Source: Cornus controversa
Lineage: Eukaryota; Streptophyta; Magnoliopsida; Cornales; Cornaceae
Length of the DNA: 64,000 bases
NCBI GenBank assembly: GCA_026545225.1
Contig: CM048846.1
Span: 37,583,501-37,647,500 of the forward strand
Direction: 5' to 3'
The notes beneath the pieces were generated by a model that did no database searches, was not told where the DNA came from, and saw nothing but the letters and a program-made list of their open reading frames with translations. This document shows positions 37,485 to 49,752 of the stretch, one piece after another. Numbering within the stretch: the first letter of the stretch is position 1; every line of letters begins with the position of its first letter. Position numbers and translations under genes: made by a program.

Positions 37485-38174
37485 TTACATCTTGATCATT
37501 CCTGTAATTAGTATCACACCTTCAGCTTGTAGTGGGGTATTGCTTACAATTGCTAATTCCTGTAGTGGCTGCGATGGTGGTTGTGATGAGCTAGCCTGAG
37601 TACACTCGCTAATCTTTTGACATGTCTCAATGAGGCAGTGCCTGCAAGTAGGGCACGAGGAATGTGAACTGAGCCACTTATCGATGCATCGGACATGAAA
37701 CCCATGGTTGCACTTGGGAAGAACTCGTACACACTCGCCATTTGTGAACTCAGATAGGCATATTACACACTCGGTGTCAAAGCCAGGCTGATCCAAACCA
37801 TCTGAATAAGTCACTGTTGGAAAAGTCTTGAGGGCCTTTTTGTTGATCCCTGTGATGGATAATGGAGCTGAGTGGTTGTTCCCGGTATTGGTGGCTGCTA
37901 AACGTGCGCACTTAAATGCACATCTAAGGATGGAATACAAGCCCATTGAGCATATTATAGCACAAATGAGGAGAGAGACAATTACAACATTTACCTCAAA
38001 AGAATTATCTCCCTTGTTAAATTCCGACGTGTCCTGGCTATTTCCGGTGGCCGGAGGAGTTGCTGTAGCCGGTGATTGACAAAGAGGGATGTTTAGTAGC
38101 AATCTTCTTGAGCAGAAGTGTCCTACAAAATCTTGGAAGGCCAGAGTAGAAGAGGAAGAAGTAAAGGCAGACAT
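37485..38174 (-). CDS. ATL-family RING-H2 finger E3 ubiquitin ligase, copy 2 (altered C-terminus)
   Basis: 229-residue single-exon paralogue of the gene at 2317-3048. The Ser/Thr N-terminus, membrane segment (about 61-83) and a canonical GLD triplet (126-128) are kept. The full RING-H2 is present (C136, C139, C155, H157, H160, C163, C174, C177, with P153 and W167). A single-base deletion at 37510/37511 relative to copy 1 shifts the last codons, replacing the 22-residue tail after Ile221 with eight unrelated residues. Because membrane and RING parts are intact, ligase activity is plausible. The lost tail lies outside known ATL domains. Its promoter region carries a 40-bp segment inverted relative to copy 3. 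A processed copy is unlikely, since flanks on both sides are also duplicated. Confidence 0.85.
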   Translation of the reverse strand: MSAFTSSSSTLAFQDFVGHFCSRRLLLNIPLCQSPATATPPATGNSQDTSEFNKGDNSFEVNVVIVSLLICAIICSMGLYSILRCAFKCARLAATNTGNNHSAPLSITGINKKALKTFPTVTYSDGLDQPGFDTECVICLSEFTNGECVRVLPKCNHGFHVRCIDKWLSSHSSCPTCRHCLIETCQKISECTQASSSQPPSQPLQELAIVSNTPLQAEGVILITGMIKM

Positions 38175-38849
38175 GTTGGCACGTTGGTTGATTAGTTTAG
38201 TTCTAGAACAGTGAAGAGGGCTCGCTGTGTATATAGTGAGGAATATACATATATGATATATCTATATATATATATATATATTATATAGAGGAAAAACAGG
38301 TTGATTTTGCTTTCGGAGATTTAATATATATATATATACATGCACTAGTCTTGATAATTCTGCTGGGCCAACATTTAGCTGACTAGACGAAGCCGGGGCG
38401 TTGTGGGTGGTGGGGCCCACAATAGTGCTTTGTTTCGCCAAAGCTGAATCGGCAGAAAAATATTTTTATATATACGTGTATGTGTATTATTAAAACCCAA
38501 CAAATATATTGAGAATCTGTCACGAGTGTTTGAGAAATCTTATGTGTACTATTAAAACCCACCAAATATATTGAGAATCTCTTACGAGTGTTTAAGAAAT
38601 ATTAGGGTTTGAAATCTGAGTCTTTAATTTATGAATCTGCCGTTGTTTGGAACCACCACTAATTTATTTTGAATGTTTTTAGTTTAAAAGGCTTTGATTT
38701 TTCTTTGGAGCTGGGAGTTTGAATTTTAGGCTTGTACCATCCTAAAAGAGATTTTTACCTAATTGTACGTTACATGTAAAATAGGAGGATGACATATTTT
38801 TTACATGTACAAGATATTCTAAAAGATCTAACACCTAATATACACAAGC
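38175..38849. other. Upstream flank of ATL copy 2
   Basis: TA-rich tracts at 38245-38340 (possible core promoter region), then DNA homologous to 3210-3685. It ends at the Ty3/gypsy insertion, whose target duplication CAAGC is at 38845-38849. Confidence 0.6.
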
Positions 38850-39478
38850 TGATGTAGGAGCGTTCGAGTCAGATGATACTGAGCTGTCAGACGACACGTT
38901 GATGACACTAAAATACCTTGAGTTGGCAGATCAGCGCAAAGATGGCAGAAACCGTGACCTTGTCCCTAATTAAGGTAAGTTTGGATGCGCTTCGGTATTT
39001 TGACCATAACTTTGGCTACGGGTATCAGAATCGCCTTTATGACCACAATTCGGAAAGCTTGCTTCGGCGCGCACGTCGTTGGCACCAAGCTATGCTGGGT
39101 GTGTATTGTTTCGAGGCCAAAATCCACTATCCGAATCCCTAATTTTAGTTATTTCTTTCCTTCTTTAGTAATATTTATTTTGTTGATTGGGAAGAGATTC
39201 TGGACTTGATTTGGGACAGATTTCTAGCAACTTCCTTCTTTTATTTCGTATTTTATTTTGGCACGATTTTTGAAATCCTGCTATTTTTGGTAATGTTGAC
39301 AAAGTTTAGCTATATAGCCCGGCTTGTGGGCTGATTCTAAAATACTTTTGATTTTGAAGAATAATTTGAATACCAGAGGCTTTTCTCTGAGTTTTTTTTG
39401 GGCAATTTTCGTGCATTCTTTCTATTTATTTTCTGTTGCCATTAGCCTACAGAATAATCACTATTCTGTCCAGTATCA
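38850..39478 (+). repeat. 5' LTR of Ty3/gypsy element
   Basis: 629 bp. It differs from the 638-bp 3' LTR by scattered substitutions and small indels. Confidence 0.93.
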
Positions 39479-39480
39479 AT

Positions 39481-39492
39481 TGGTATCAGAGC
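39481..39492 (+). promoter_or_regulatory. Primer binding site (initiator tRNA-Met)
   Basis: TGGTATCAGAGC, two bases downstream of the 5' LTR. It is the standard plant iMet primer site, used to start minus-strand cDNA. Confidence 0.92.
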
Positions 39493-39529
39493 TTTCAGCA
39501 TCTTCCTGGGTGAGATTTCATCAGTTTCC

Positions 39530-40600
39530 ATGGCTGGTGGTCGTCGTGGGCAAGTTCCAAACGAGGAAGTCCCACACCGTGATCGTAGTGTTCAGGATTT
39601 GATGATTGAGGATTTACAGAGGCAAGTTGCAGAGTTAACCCAGTGTCTAACGGCGCAGACTGTTAGTGACCGTGAGATGGAAGATCACGATTCCGATTCC
39701 ATTTCCGAAAACCCGTTTCATAATCGTGCTCGATTCTGGGAGCATCGTGGTCGAGGGGATCGTCATGGAGACCTCAGTTTCAGAGTGGATCTGCCCTAGT
39801 TTTCTGGTATGTTACAGGCCGAAGGATTTGTCGATTGGATGAATGAAGTGGAGTGTATCTTTGAATATAAAGAAGTCCCAGATCATGTCAAGGTGAAACT
39901 GGTCGCCATCAAACTCAAAGGTAGAGCCTCTGCATGGTCGGATCAGTTGAGGCGATCACGAGATAGGCAGGGCATGGCCAAGATCACTGATTGGGAGAAG
40001 ATGAAGAAGAAGATGAAGGGTCACTTCCTTCCTTTCGGTTACATTCAAACATTGTTTCAGCGACTTCATTCGTTGAGGCAAGGCACGAGATCAGTTGATG
40101 ATTACATGGAGGGGTTCTATTAATTGATAGTCCGGAATGATTTATCTGAGACAGAAGAGCAGACGGTGGCGCGGTATTTGGGAGGATTGCGGCAGCCCCT
40201 GTAAGAGGTCCTCAGCCTTCACTCGCTTTGGACTGTTTCTGAAGCATACCAACGCGCACTTGCTGTGGAAAAATGGCAGAATTGGAGGCCAGTGATCAGG
40301 AGCGATCAAAATAACCGGCCAGTTCGCCCTCAAGAACCTCGTCCTGTCCAGCAGACACCACAAGGTAATTTTCACTTGAACATTAAATGTTTCAGATGTG
40401 GTGAACAGGGACACAGAGCGAATGAGTGCAGGAAGCCTGCTAGTCAGAAGGGCAAAAATCTCCTGATTGAGGAAGACGTGGTAGACGAAACTAAGGAGTT
40501 TGGAGAGCCTATGTATGACGATGATGAAGATGGAGATGGCCGTAAGACTCTGGTCATTCGTAAGAGTCTACTGACTCCCAGGGGCGATTCAGGAGACGAT
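39530..40600 (+). pseudogene. Ty3/gypsy gag (broken by stops)
   Basis: The frame starts at the ATG of 39530. It encodes a coiled-coil-prone N-terminus, a retrotransposon Gag (capsid) domain around 39809-40250 (with FVDWMNEVE and SVDDYMEGF signatures), and one CCHC zinc knuckle at 40388-40429 (CFRCGEQGHRANEC). In-frame stops are at 39797, 40121 and 40202. The last two fit CAA-to-TAA changes at expected Gln positions. Gag and pol share one frame, as in many plant Ty3 elements. Confidence 0.9.
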
Positions 40601-43600
40601 TGGTTGAGAACCAATATTTTTCACACGACCTGCACAGTTGCAGATAAAGTCTGGAAGATGATCATTGACAGTGGCAGTTGTGAGAACGTAGTGTTTGAAG
40701 AGGCTATCCAAAAATTATAGTGAAAGACAGATCGTTATCCCAACCCATACAAATTGTCATGGCTGAATAAAGGGAGTGAGGTAAAAGTGGATAGGAGATG
40801 CCTAGTGTCTTTCTCGATTGGCAAGAAATATTTTGACAATGCTTGGTGTGATGTTGTGGTTATGGATGTTTGTCATGTACTATTGCGCAGGCCTTGGCAG
40901 TATGATCGCAGTGTTATTCATGACGGGCGAAAGAACACATATTCCCTTAGCATCAAGGGAAAGAAGATTGTGTTGGCTCCTCTTCAGGAAGGAACCAGTC
41001 CTACCCCGGTAGCCAAAACTACTAACCTGCTTTCTATGTCCAAGTTTTTAACTGAGATTGAGCATGGGGACATGGTCTATGCTCTGCTGCCTTGTGGGAA
41101 TAGTGCAACAGACGTGAATGTGAATCTAGATTTACCAGTAGAGGTGCAGCTGCTGCTAACAGAATTTTCTGACCTGATACCAGAGGATCTTCCTCTTGGG
41201 CTGCCACCTATGAGGGATATTCAACATCAGATTGACCTTGTTTTGGGGTCCAGTTTGCCTAATCGACCGGCGTATTGCCTCAGTCCCAAGGAATCTGAAG
41301 AGTTACAGCGACAGGTGGTAGAGTTGCTGGAGAGGGGCTACATCCGTGAGAGTATGAGCCCATGTGCAGTTCCTGCTCTGCTAGTGCCGAAGAAAGATGG
41401 CTCTTGGCGTATGTGTGTTGATAGCTGAGCAATCAATAGGCTTACACTGAAGTACAGGTTTCCAATTCCCCGTCTGGATGATATGTTAGACTAGTTGTCC
41501 GGTTCTAAGGTTTTCTCAAAAATTGACCTTAAAAGCGGATACCACCAGATCATAAAAAGGCCTAGGGATGAGTGGAAGACAACGTTTAAGACGCAACATG
41601 GGTTGTATGAGTGGATGGTCATTCCTTTTGGGCTGTCCAATGCGCCCAACATATTTATGAGGTTTATACATCAGGTTCTATGACCTTTTATAGGGAAATT
41701 CGTCGTAGTTTACTTTGATGACATCCTTATCTATAGCCCGACATGGACATCACACTTTGATCACCTCCGTGCCGTCTTTGATATTTTGAGGACAGAGCAC
41801 CTGTTCGTCAATCAAAAGAAGTGTTCTTTATTCACTACTTCTGTAACTTTTATGAGTTTTGTGGTGTCTACTGATGGTGTTCATACAGATCCGTCAAAGA
41901 TAGACGCGGTCTGGGAGTGGCCCAAACCAAAAAACCTTGCACGATGTCTGAAGTTTCCATGGATTGGCATCTTTCTACCGTCGGTTCATCAGAAACTTCA
42001 GCACTTTGATTGCTCCTGTCACAGAGTGCCTCCAGGGACGTGATTTCCATTGGTCCGAGGAGGCAAAGGCCAGTTTTCATTTGGTCAAGCAGAAGATGAC
42101 AGAGGCACCAGTTTTGGCACTTCCCGACTTTGAAAAGGTGTTTGAGGTGAACTGTGATGCATCTGGGGTTGGCATTGGTGGTGTTCTAAGTCAAGAGGGG
42201 TGCCTAATAGCCTTTTTCAGTGAGAAGCTATCAGGATCGAAGAAAAATTACTCCACCTATGATCTGGAGTTTTATGCCATCGTTCAGTCCCTAAAGCATT
42301 GGCGTCACTACCTAATACATAGGGAGTTCATTCTCTTCACTGATCATGAGGCATTGAAATACATCAATGGCCAGCACAAACTGAGTAGATGGCATGCCAA
42401 GTGGGTGGCATACTTGCAGGAGTTCACATTTGCGTTGAGGCACCAAGCAGGGAGTCTGAACCATATTGCAGATGCACTGAGCCGTCGTACATTGCTCCTC
42501 ACCACCATGAGCACCAGAGTTGCAGCATTTGAGACATTCTCTGATATGTATGCTGCAAATCTTTCCTTCGAAAGGATAATTTAGGAGGTAACTGATGGTC
42601 AACGCCATAATTTTATTTCGCACAATGGTTACCTATTTCGTGGATTAAAGTTGTGCATTCTAGATTGTTCACTAAGGCAATAGATTATTAGTGAACTTCA
42701 TAACGAGGGTCATTTTGGGCGAGATAAGAAGTTGGGTCTGATCTCTTCCAACTATTATTGGTCTAAATTGACCAGTGACGTGGCTTATTATGTGGAGCGT
42801 TGTTATGTGTGTCAACGGTCTAAGGGAGTTCTCATTAATGCGGGTTTGTACACACCTTTACCGGTCCCTAAATCCCCTTGGCTTGATGTCAGTATGGACT
42901 TTATGTTGGGTTTACCCCGTACCCAATGGGCCGTAGATTTTATTTTGGTTGTGGTTGACAGGTTTTCCAAGATGGCCCATTTTGTTGCTTGTAGGAAAAC
43001 AATAGATACTACCTAGGTAGCCCATCTTTACTTCAAGGAGGTTGTGCGTTTACATGGTGTTCCCCAATTCATTACCTCAGATCATGATACCAAGTTCATT
43101 AGTCAATTTTGGAAGAGTCTATGGGAGAAACTGGGAACGAAGTTGAATTTTAGCAGCGCCTACCATCCTCAGACAGATGGTCAGACAGAGGTGGTGAGCT
43201 GGAGTTTGGGGAACCTTTTGAGGAGTTTGGCAGGAACTAAACCAAAGCAGTGGGATTTGGCATTACCTCAAGCAGAATTTTCCTATAACAGGTCGAAGAA
43301 CAGAATAGCAGCAATGAGCCCCTTTGAGATTATCTATGGTCAGAATCCATCTGGGGTGCTTGACTTATCCCCTATTCCGCGCGTGGGTCGTTTCAATCGC
43401 AAGGCAAATAAGATGGCAGAACATCTTCAAGGTATCCATGAGTAGGTTAAGCTGGCCATTCACGAGAGTAATGCCAAGTATAAGGTTCAGGCTAATAGCC
43501 ACCGTCGTCAAGTACTTTTTGACGTTGGTGATTTTGTTTGGGCGGTATTAACTCGTGATCATTTCTCTGTTGGAGAGTATAACAAGCTAAAGGAGTGGAA

Positions 43601-43733
43601 GATTGGTCCCTGTGAAATCCTACAGAAGATCAATGATAATGCCTACAGACTACGCCTCCCCAGTCATTTGAGGACTTCTGATGTCTTTAATGTGAAACAT
43701 CTGAGTACGTCCTTGTTTTATGGATTTCGATGA
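40601..43733 (+). pseudogene. Ty3/gypsy pol: protease, RT, RNase H, integrase (broken)
   Basis: Continues the gag frame. The protease has DSG at 40667-40675. RT includes the KKDGSWRMCVD block, the [13 protein letters not shown] block and the YFDD catalytic motif at 41711-41722. RNase H includes CDASGVGIGGVL and FTDHEALKY. Integrase has an H-x3-H/C-x2-C zinc domain near 42700-42830 and a DDE core: D in MDFMLGLP, D in ITSDHD, E in GQTE. The C-terminal part ends at the stop of 43731-43733. Stops are at 40718, 41426, 41492, 41681, 42582, 42681, 43014 and 43443, and there is a frameshift at about 41945-41955. Nearly all stops replace Gln or Arg codons by C-to-T change. Confidence 0.93.
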
Positions 43734-43778
43734 AGTTGCTGTAAACTCGAGGACGAGTTCTTTCCAACCCGAGGTGAC

Positions 43779-44416
43779 TGATGCAGGAACATCTGAGTTA
43801 GATGATGTTGAGCTGTAAGATGACACGTTGATGGTGCTGAAATACCTTGAGTTGACAGATCAGCGCAAAGATGGCAGGAAACCGTGACCTTGTCTCTAAT
43901 TAGGGTAAGTTTGGATGCGCTTCGGTATTTTGGCCATAACTTTGGCTACGGGTATCAGAATCGTCTTTATGACCACAATTCGGAAAGCTTGCTTCAACGC
44001 GCACATCGTGGGCACCAAGCTATGCTGGGTGTGTATTGTTTCAAGGCCAAAATTCACTATTTTTCCTTCCGAATCCCTAATTTTAGTTATTTCTTTCCTT
44101 TTTTAGTAATATATATTTTATTGATTAGGAAGAGATTCTGGGCTTGATTTGGGCCAGATTTCTAGCAACTTCCTTCTTTTATTTCGTATTTTATTTTGGC
44201 ACGATTTTTGAAATCCTGCTATTTTTCGTAATGTTGACGAAGTTCAGCTATATAGCCCGGCTTGTGGGCTGATTCTAAAATAGTTTTCATTTTGAATAAT
44301 AATTTGAATACCAGAGGCTTTTCTCTGAGTTTTTTTTGGGCAATTCTTGTGCATTCTTTTCGTTTATTTTCTGTTGCCATTAGCCTACAGAATAATCTCT
44401 ATTCTGTCCAGCGTCA
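43779..44416 (+). repeat. 3' LTR of Ty3/gypsy element
   Basis: 638 bp. It is preceded by 'ctcgaggacgag' and a weak purine tract 'cccgaggtgac'. It ends GCGTCA, followed by the CAAGC duplication. Confidence 0.93.
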
Positions 44417-44421
44417 CAAGC

Positions 44422-44881
44422 GAATTCAAATAACCCAAACTTTAGAATTAATAAGTGTTTATCTAAAATTCTCTTAGAGTTTTGATCAACATGCCAATTC
44501 CCTCGCCCCCATAAATATCAACAATGTCAACTTAAAGTTATTTCTAGTTGAACAATAGTAAAGGGGTGTGTATATATATGTGTGTATGTGTAATAGAAAC
44601 TTTGTGTTAACTATTTCTTTCTCTTCATGTGAAATAATTAAAAAATTATTTTTTTGTTTTATTTATTTATATATTGTTAGTTTTTTTTAATTATCATTTA
44701 TAACTTGAGACGGATTTGAATTCCCACCCAACTAGTCAATTCGAACACAAATTAAGCTAGTTAATTTGAGCTCAAATTGGTCAATTGAAGGTTGAGTTGA
44801 ATTAGGTTTAAGTCAACATGTTTGGGTAGAAGTTTTTCAAACTTTAATTTATACTGTGAAATGATTTCATCAAAAGATGAA
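44422..44881. other. Block B spacer between gypsy and TIR element
   Basis: It aligns with 3690-4137 (A) and 62960-63425 (C). AT-rich and non-coding. Confidence 0.6.
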
Positions 44882-46272
44882 GGTCTTGTTTGGTTTGCAA
44901 CTCTCAAAACAGTTTTTTGTTTTGGGAGTGACAAAAATTGAGAAAACTTGTTTTTCTTCTGCTTAGATGTGTTTTTGAAGAACAATTTTTTTAAAAACTA
45001 AGTTAACACAATTGAGGTTTTTGGAGAACAATAAATTGTTGTTCTGGCAGTTTTGGAAACACGGAGAACTCCCGGTCTTTAAAAAATATAGAGACTCTAG
45101 CTTAAACACATCTCGTTTATAACATCCAATTGTACAATACCCCTGAACCAACGCCATCACCTTCCTATCACAACAATGGAAAATAACGTCAAAAGTAAAC
45201 AGAGAAAGATGACAATGGTTGAAATTGATGTTCCCGACCAGATGTTCAATTTGTTTCTTTTGTTGGATAATTTTGAAGCTTTTCCTCTTCCCATCCTTCA
45301 ACTTCTTCAACAATCTCCACTGATGAATCTTGAAATTGATGTGCCCAAATGGTCAAAATTGATGTACCCAAATGTTTAATCTGTACCTTTTCTTCTTCCA
45401 TCTCTGTAGGTATATAAACACAAACATATATATATATATATAATATAAGTTATATAACAGACTCACTCTCTCAACACAAATGACCCATGATTGGGCTGTG
45501 TTTGAATGGTATGCTATGATCGCACCCCCACACCACCTTCGAATTCAGTCTCGAAAAGCTCCACTCACCACCTATGTATTAGGGCTTGGGCTTGGGCTTG
45601 GGCTTGGATTTGTGGTTGTGACCTATTTGGCCATGGCAAAAAGAGATTATAGATAGAGAGAGAGAAAGTTTGTGAGTAGATTTTAGGAAGGAGGTTGCTC
45701 TGGGGTAGGTGTCAAGAGATGGCTGATGGCAGTGAAGGTGGAGTTAGTGGCTGCCAGTGAAGTTTATTATATGTATATTATACTTTAAGTAATACTGTAA
45801 TCCCTATTTGTAGTTGTACATTTAATGTATATATACCAACTTCATAAATTTTTAATTATGTATATAAAATATTAATTTAAAATTTAAATATTTTCATTCC
45901 CAAAAATAAGTGTAAATATTATGGTTTAAATGATTGATTCTTAATTGCACAAATACTTAAGGTGATATATTTGTGCAATTTTTATTAACTTAATAATAGA
46001 TAAGAGTAATGCACTTTTGACACCTGTCAATAAATATCTCAAAAATAAATGTATAAAAGAGTGATATGTAATTTTTTTTTATTTTCTTAATTCAGGAAAC
46101 TATTTTGATACAACCAAATAGATTTGTGAGTTTTTGTTCTCTGAAAACTATTTTTGTAATTTTTCTAACCAAGTGAATTTTATAACTCAAAAAACTAAAA
46201 ACTGTTTTCAATTCTCATTTTCTAAAAACTATTCTCAAAAATTGTTTTGAGAGTTGCAAATCAAGCAAGGTC
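44882..46272. mobile_element. Non-autonomous TIR DNA transposon (1391 bp), TSD GAA
   Basis: Terminal inverted repeats of about 29 bp: left GGTCTTGTTTGGTTTGCAAC, and right, reverse-complemented, GACCTTGCTTGATTTGCAAC, both continuing TCTCAAAAC. The 3-bp duplication GAA is at 44879-44881 and 46273-46275, and the paralogous empty site is seen at 4135-4137 and 63423-63425. A 3-bp duplication and a GGnCTTGTTTGG-type end suggest a PIF/Harbinger-like element, although the usual TTA/TAA target is not seen. The interior is AT-rich, and no transposase (DDE/DDD) motif was recognised. A 67-codon frame at 45176-45379 has no recognisable domain. Confidence 0.8.
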
Positions 46273-48069
46273 GAAATATTCCTGATTGCACTATCTGACA
46301 CACATAGAAGAATTGGAGATGCAAAAGATGAACTCAATGAGGTAGAAATTTGGCTACCCTAAGTAAGACAAAATTTCCTCAAAAGTACTTATTGATAAAT
46401 ATATATTTTTTCAATGTGTCATCTAAACTTATTATTTACACTATGCTTAGTAGGATAGAAAGGAATGTAAGTATTTAGCAGAAGAAAGGGTGGTCTCGCG
46501 CCACTCGTGAGGCAAGATCTTTTTGTTCGGTAGTGTACAGATGTGTCACAATAGTTAAGTTCAAATATGTTAGATGTGTTCTGAGACAACAAGTCTCAAT
46601 TTGTTTATTGTTGATAAACTAAGCAACCCAGATGCCAAATAAATATTTCTAATGTTACGACTGAGGAGGTCTAAAGTCTTTATGTAATCTAACTTTGTAT
46701 GATTGTGAAGAGTATGAACTCTTTTACTGGTTCACTCATTTTGGCCTAAAACGGTAATGCGAATTTTCATTAAGTATTAGTGTTTAGTATACTATTTTGG
46801 ATTAAACGGGAGCAGAAGTGTGTTGATCAAATAACATAATTGTTGATTGAGAATTTATTACAATTTTCTGTATGCTAGTCCTAGGTACAACAAAAAACAA
46901 ATTAAATGTAAAGCTTTAAGAGTTATAACTACTTGAGAGAGATAGAAAGATATGGAAGCAAAAAATAAATGTTGAACTACTTGAAAGAGAGAAAAAAGTA
47001 GTAAATGCAAGAAAATAAAACTTAAGTTACAAAAAGAAAGTAAATGCAACTAGAGCAGAAAGGCTAGGCATGGTGAAACATTGGCTATGATTGCTTGGGA
47101 GCACAGGGTATCTGTTATTTGTTTTGTTTGTGTGGTGCTAGACCTTTTTTTCATTAGAGGAGGTCCTCTATCTATAGATGGAGTCTTGTATGACTTCTAA
47201 GCTTAAGAGAGTACTATCATCCGTCATATTAGACTCCACGTTGTCAATTAAGATTGACTCTTCAATTTATATTAACACATGACTAATATATGCATGTTGA
47301 GACGTCGGTGAGGATACAGTATCTAGTTACAGAAACCAAATTGGTTCAAGATGATTTGTCATTTGATTGGATACTTGACTCATACAAATGATATCATCTA
47401 ATCTTTTAATTTAGTGATTTTTTTCTTTTCTTTCAAAATAGAAGGTGAGAACGTGAGTGTGGTGTATGAGTGTCTTGTGAGGTAAATAAATTAAAACAGT
47501 GTTAGATACGAAAATGGTCCCCTGCAATCCCAATTTTTGTTTGGTTAGCAATGAAATCGCACCACGGGTTCGACGAGCCGCAAAGCTCGATTGCAATCTA
47601 AAAAAGCCCAACGTCTACGTGGTCAGTAATTAAAGCAACGTTATCTACTAGATTTCTTTGTTATTACTAAAAAAACAAATGGTGGTTATTCGAATTCCTA
47701 GAAAGGTTGATTTGAATCTATCCATCTACAACTACCATGACTCCAATCCATCTGTATACAAGTAAAGTACTTTATTATAGATACATCTAAAAAAAGTTTC
47801 CCCACAACCATTGGAGATACTTCTTTTCTCCTTTTGTTTAATATATATATATATATTTTAATATTATAGATTGGATATAGGCTTAGCTTAAATATATATA
47901 TACACATATATGCTCTTTTTTGTTTAATTTGTTTTGTAATGCAAGTACCATTAGTACTAGGATCCATATTTTGTGTTGCGGATTACAATAGTTGATTCTC
48001 TTGCAATGTGGGCCACAGTTCTTGGAAAAGAGAAAGGTGCAAATTGGGTGGATTATTTTTTGTATGGAG
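46273..48069. other. Block B continuation, non-coding
   Basis: 46273-47398 aligns with 4135-5302, and 47400-48069 aligns with 11990-12652. The join near 47398 shows that block B lacks the counterpart of 5303-11990, which holds the LARD-like element and the AT-rich region. It ends with the Copia target duplication TGGAG (48065-48069). No gene is present. Confidence 0.6.
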
Positions 48070-49250
48070 TGTGAGATATAAATTTGTAATTGGCATATTT
48101 CGGTGATCAAAATCTGATTGATCGAGTTGTAACTTTTGGATTATTCTTTGTATCGATCATCGACATCTTCGAGCTGACACTCAAGTGCATGGAAGCCGAC
48201 AAATCAGTTAGAACACCATATAGTACAGGTAAGTATGGTGAGGACACTATGCACTTTTTAGTTCCGAGCCTATTTTGAAAAACCAATGTTTAAATGCAAA
48301 ATTTAGGATTTTTCAAAGTAGGACCGGTCCCCAATATTTAGGACCGGTCCAACTTTTCTCGGCAGTTTAGTTTCTGCAGGTTTTCAAAAAGTCCCACCGG
48401 TCCTATTTATTTGGCACCGGTCCCACTTAGCTTGTTCCAAATAGGAAATAGATTTTGACAGAAATTCTGATTCCTATTGGGTTTGAAATTTCTAGGAAAG
48501 TTCTATTTTGGTATTCAACTTCTTTTCCAAGTAGAATTAGGACTTCCTTACCTATATATATGTATTCATATTTTCTCTACAAAAGAAGCCCTGAAATATT
48601 ATTTTTAAAGAGAGAAAGTATATACATAATAATTAGGGTTTATATATTTTTAAGAACACACATCATACTACACGAGTGATTTTTAGGATGGTGTTCTATT
48701 TCTGATTAGCTGCTCAGAGACTGCATCAAATCAATTTGCTGATCAGAACATTGGATTGAAGGTTCTTCGCTTGCTTGCTTGTTGAGGAAGAAAGGTGACC
48801 AGATTGCACTACGAAGGGAACAAAATACTTGCTGAGTATTTTGGTTCTTCCAGCAACCTTTCTGTAAGGGTGGTGACGTTAGCCGAAAGTCTGCAGCAGT
48901 TGGACGTGTTGTCGCAATCATAAGCCTGTGTTCCACATCAGATCCTTGATAGAGTGAAGAGGGGTGTGAGACTCAGACAGAGTTTGTTGTACTTTGCTTC
49001 ATCATAGTGAATTGGTTCCTTGAGGCGTGCCGCCTCCCTCCGTAGTTTTTCCCGCCTTGGGTTTCCACGTATATCTGGTGCATTCTTTTCTTTACTTGCA
49101 CTTTATTTATTTGCTTGCTTTAATTGTTTGATTAATTGGACTTAAAATTGAATTAATTAAAAATTAAGCAAACGAGCAAGTGATCCTATTCACCCCCCCT
49201 CTAGGTTCTAAAATACTTTTCGCAACCACTTTCGCACCGTGCAACTCACA
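48070..49250 (+). repeat. 5' LTR of Copia element
   Basis: 1181 bp. It carries two pairs of ACCGGT-centred palindromes (48321/48341 and 48394/48414), each pair offset by exactly 20 bp, and a 'ctatatatatgtat' TATA-like stretch near 48552. Confidence 0.92.
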
Positions 49251-49252
49251 AT

Positions 49253-49264
49253 TGGTATCAGAGC
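49253..49264 (+). promoter_or_regulatory. Primer binding site (initiator tRNA-Met)
   Basis: TGGTATCAGAGC, two bases after the 5' LTR. Confidence 0.9.
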
Positions 49265-49344
49265 AGTGTTCTCTAATTTGTGAGTAGTTCCTTGCGAAGT
49301 ATTTTTAAAAAAATCAAAATATATTTTTGTTTTCAAAAATCATC

Positions 49345-49584
49345 ATGGAATCTAGTATGAAAGAGGGTGGATCGATTCAGCGAACTCCTTTGTTTGATAG
49401 TTCAAATTATACTTTCTGGAAGTCTCGCATGAAAGCCTTTTTAAAATCTCAAGGAGAGAGAGTTTGGATGGCTGCAGAGAATGGCTATAAAAGTCCTACC
49501 ATTACCACTCGTGATGGTGATGCTGTTGTGACTGTAGAGAAGGATAAGGCAACATGGTCTAATGCTGAACATGAAGATGCCAAT
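49345..49584 (+). pseudogene. Copia gag, N-terminal piece (split by insertion)
   Basis: 80 codons from the ATG at 49345. They include the typical Copia Gag opening: an LFDSSNYTFWKSRMKAFL block, then GERVW and a TWS..E motif. The frame is cut at 49584 by the nested element. The frame resumes in register at 54002 once the insert and one copy of CCAAT are discounted, so the split is due to insertion and not to internal decay. Confidence 0.9.
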
Positions 49585-49710
49585 TGTAAGGACCGGAACA
49601 ATTTTGACCGGTCCCGGATGATTTTTGGGCCGGATTTATTTTTTTTCGGATTAATTAAATTCCAGAAAGGGTGTGGACATTTATGTTTCCATATAAGTGG
49701 AAGGTGTGTG

Positions 49711-49752
<42 letters not shown>

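Larger units (their letters stand above)
38850..44416 (+). mobile_element. Complete but decayed Ty3/gypsy retrotransposon, TSD CAAGC
   Basis: 5567 bp. The LTRs at 38850-39478 and 43779-44416 begin TGATG and end TCA. The 5-bp duplication CAAGC lies at 38845-38849 and 44417-44421. The primer site TGGTATCAGAGC, complementary to initiator tRNA-Met, begins at 39481. Domain order Gag, protease, RT, RNase H, integrase defines Ty3/gypsy. The coding frame has about eleven stops and one frameshift, so the element cannot move by itself. No chromodomain was recognised. Blocks A and C carry the uninterrupted site (about 3685 and 62903), so insertion followed the block duplication or is specific to B. Confidence 0.95.

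Noticed and set aside
38918-39209. Two 74-codon ORFs, repeated at 43884-44147
   Set aside because: Both lie within the gypsy LTRs and are repeated because the LTRs are; no domain.
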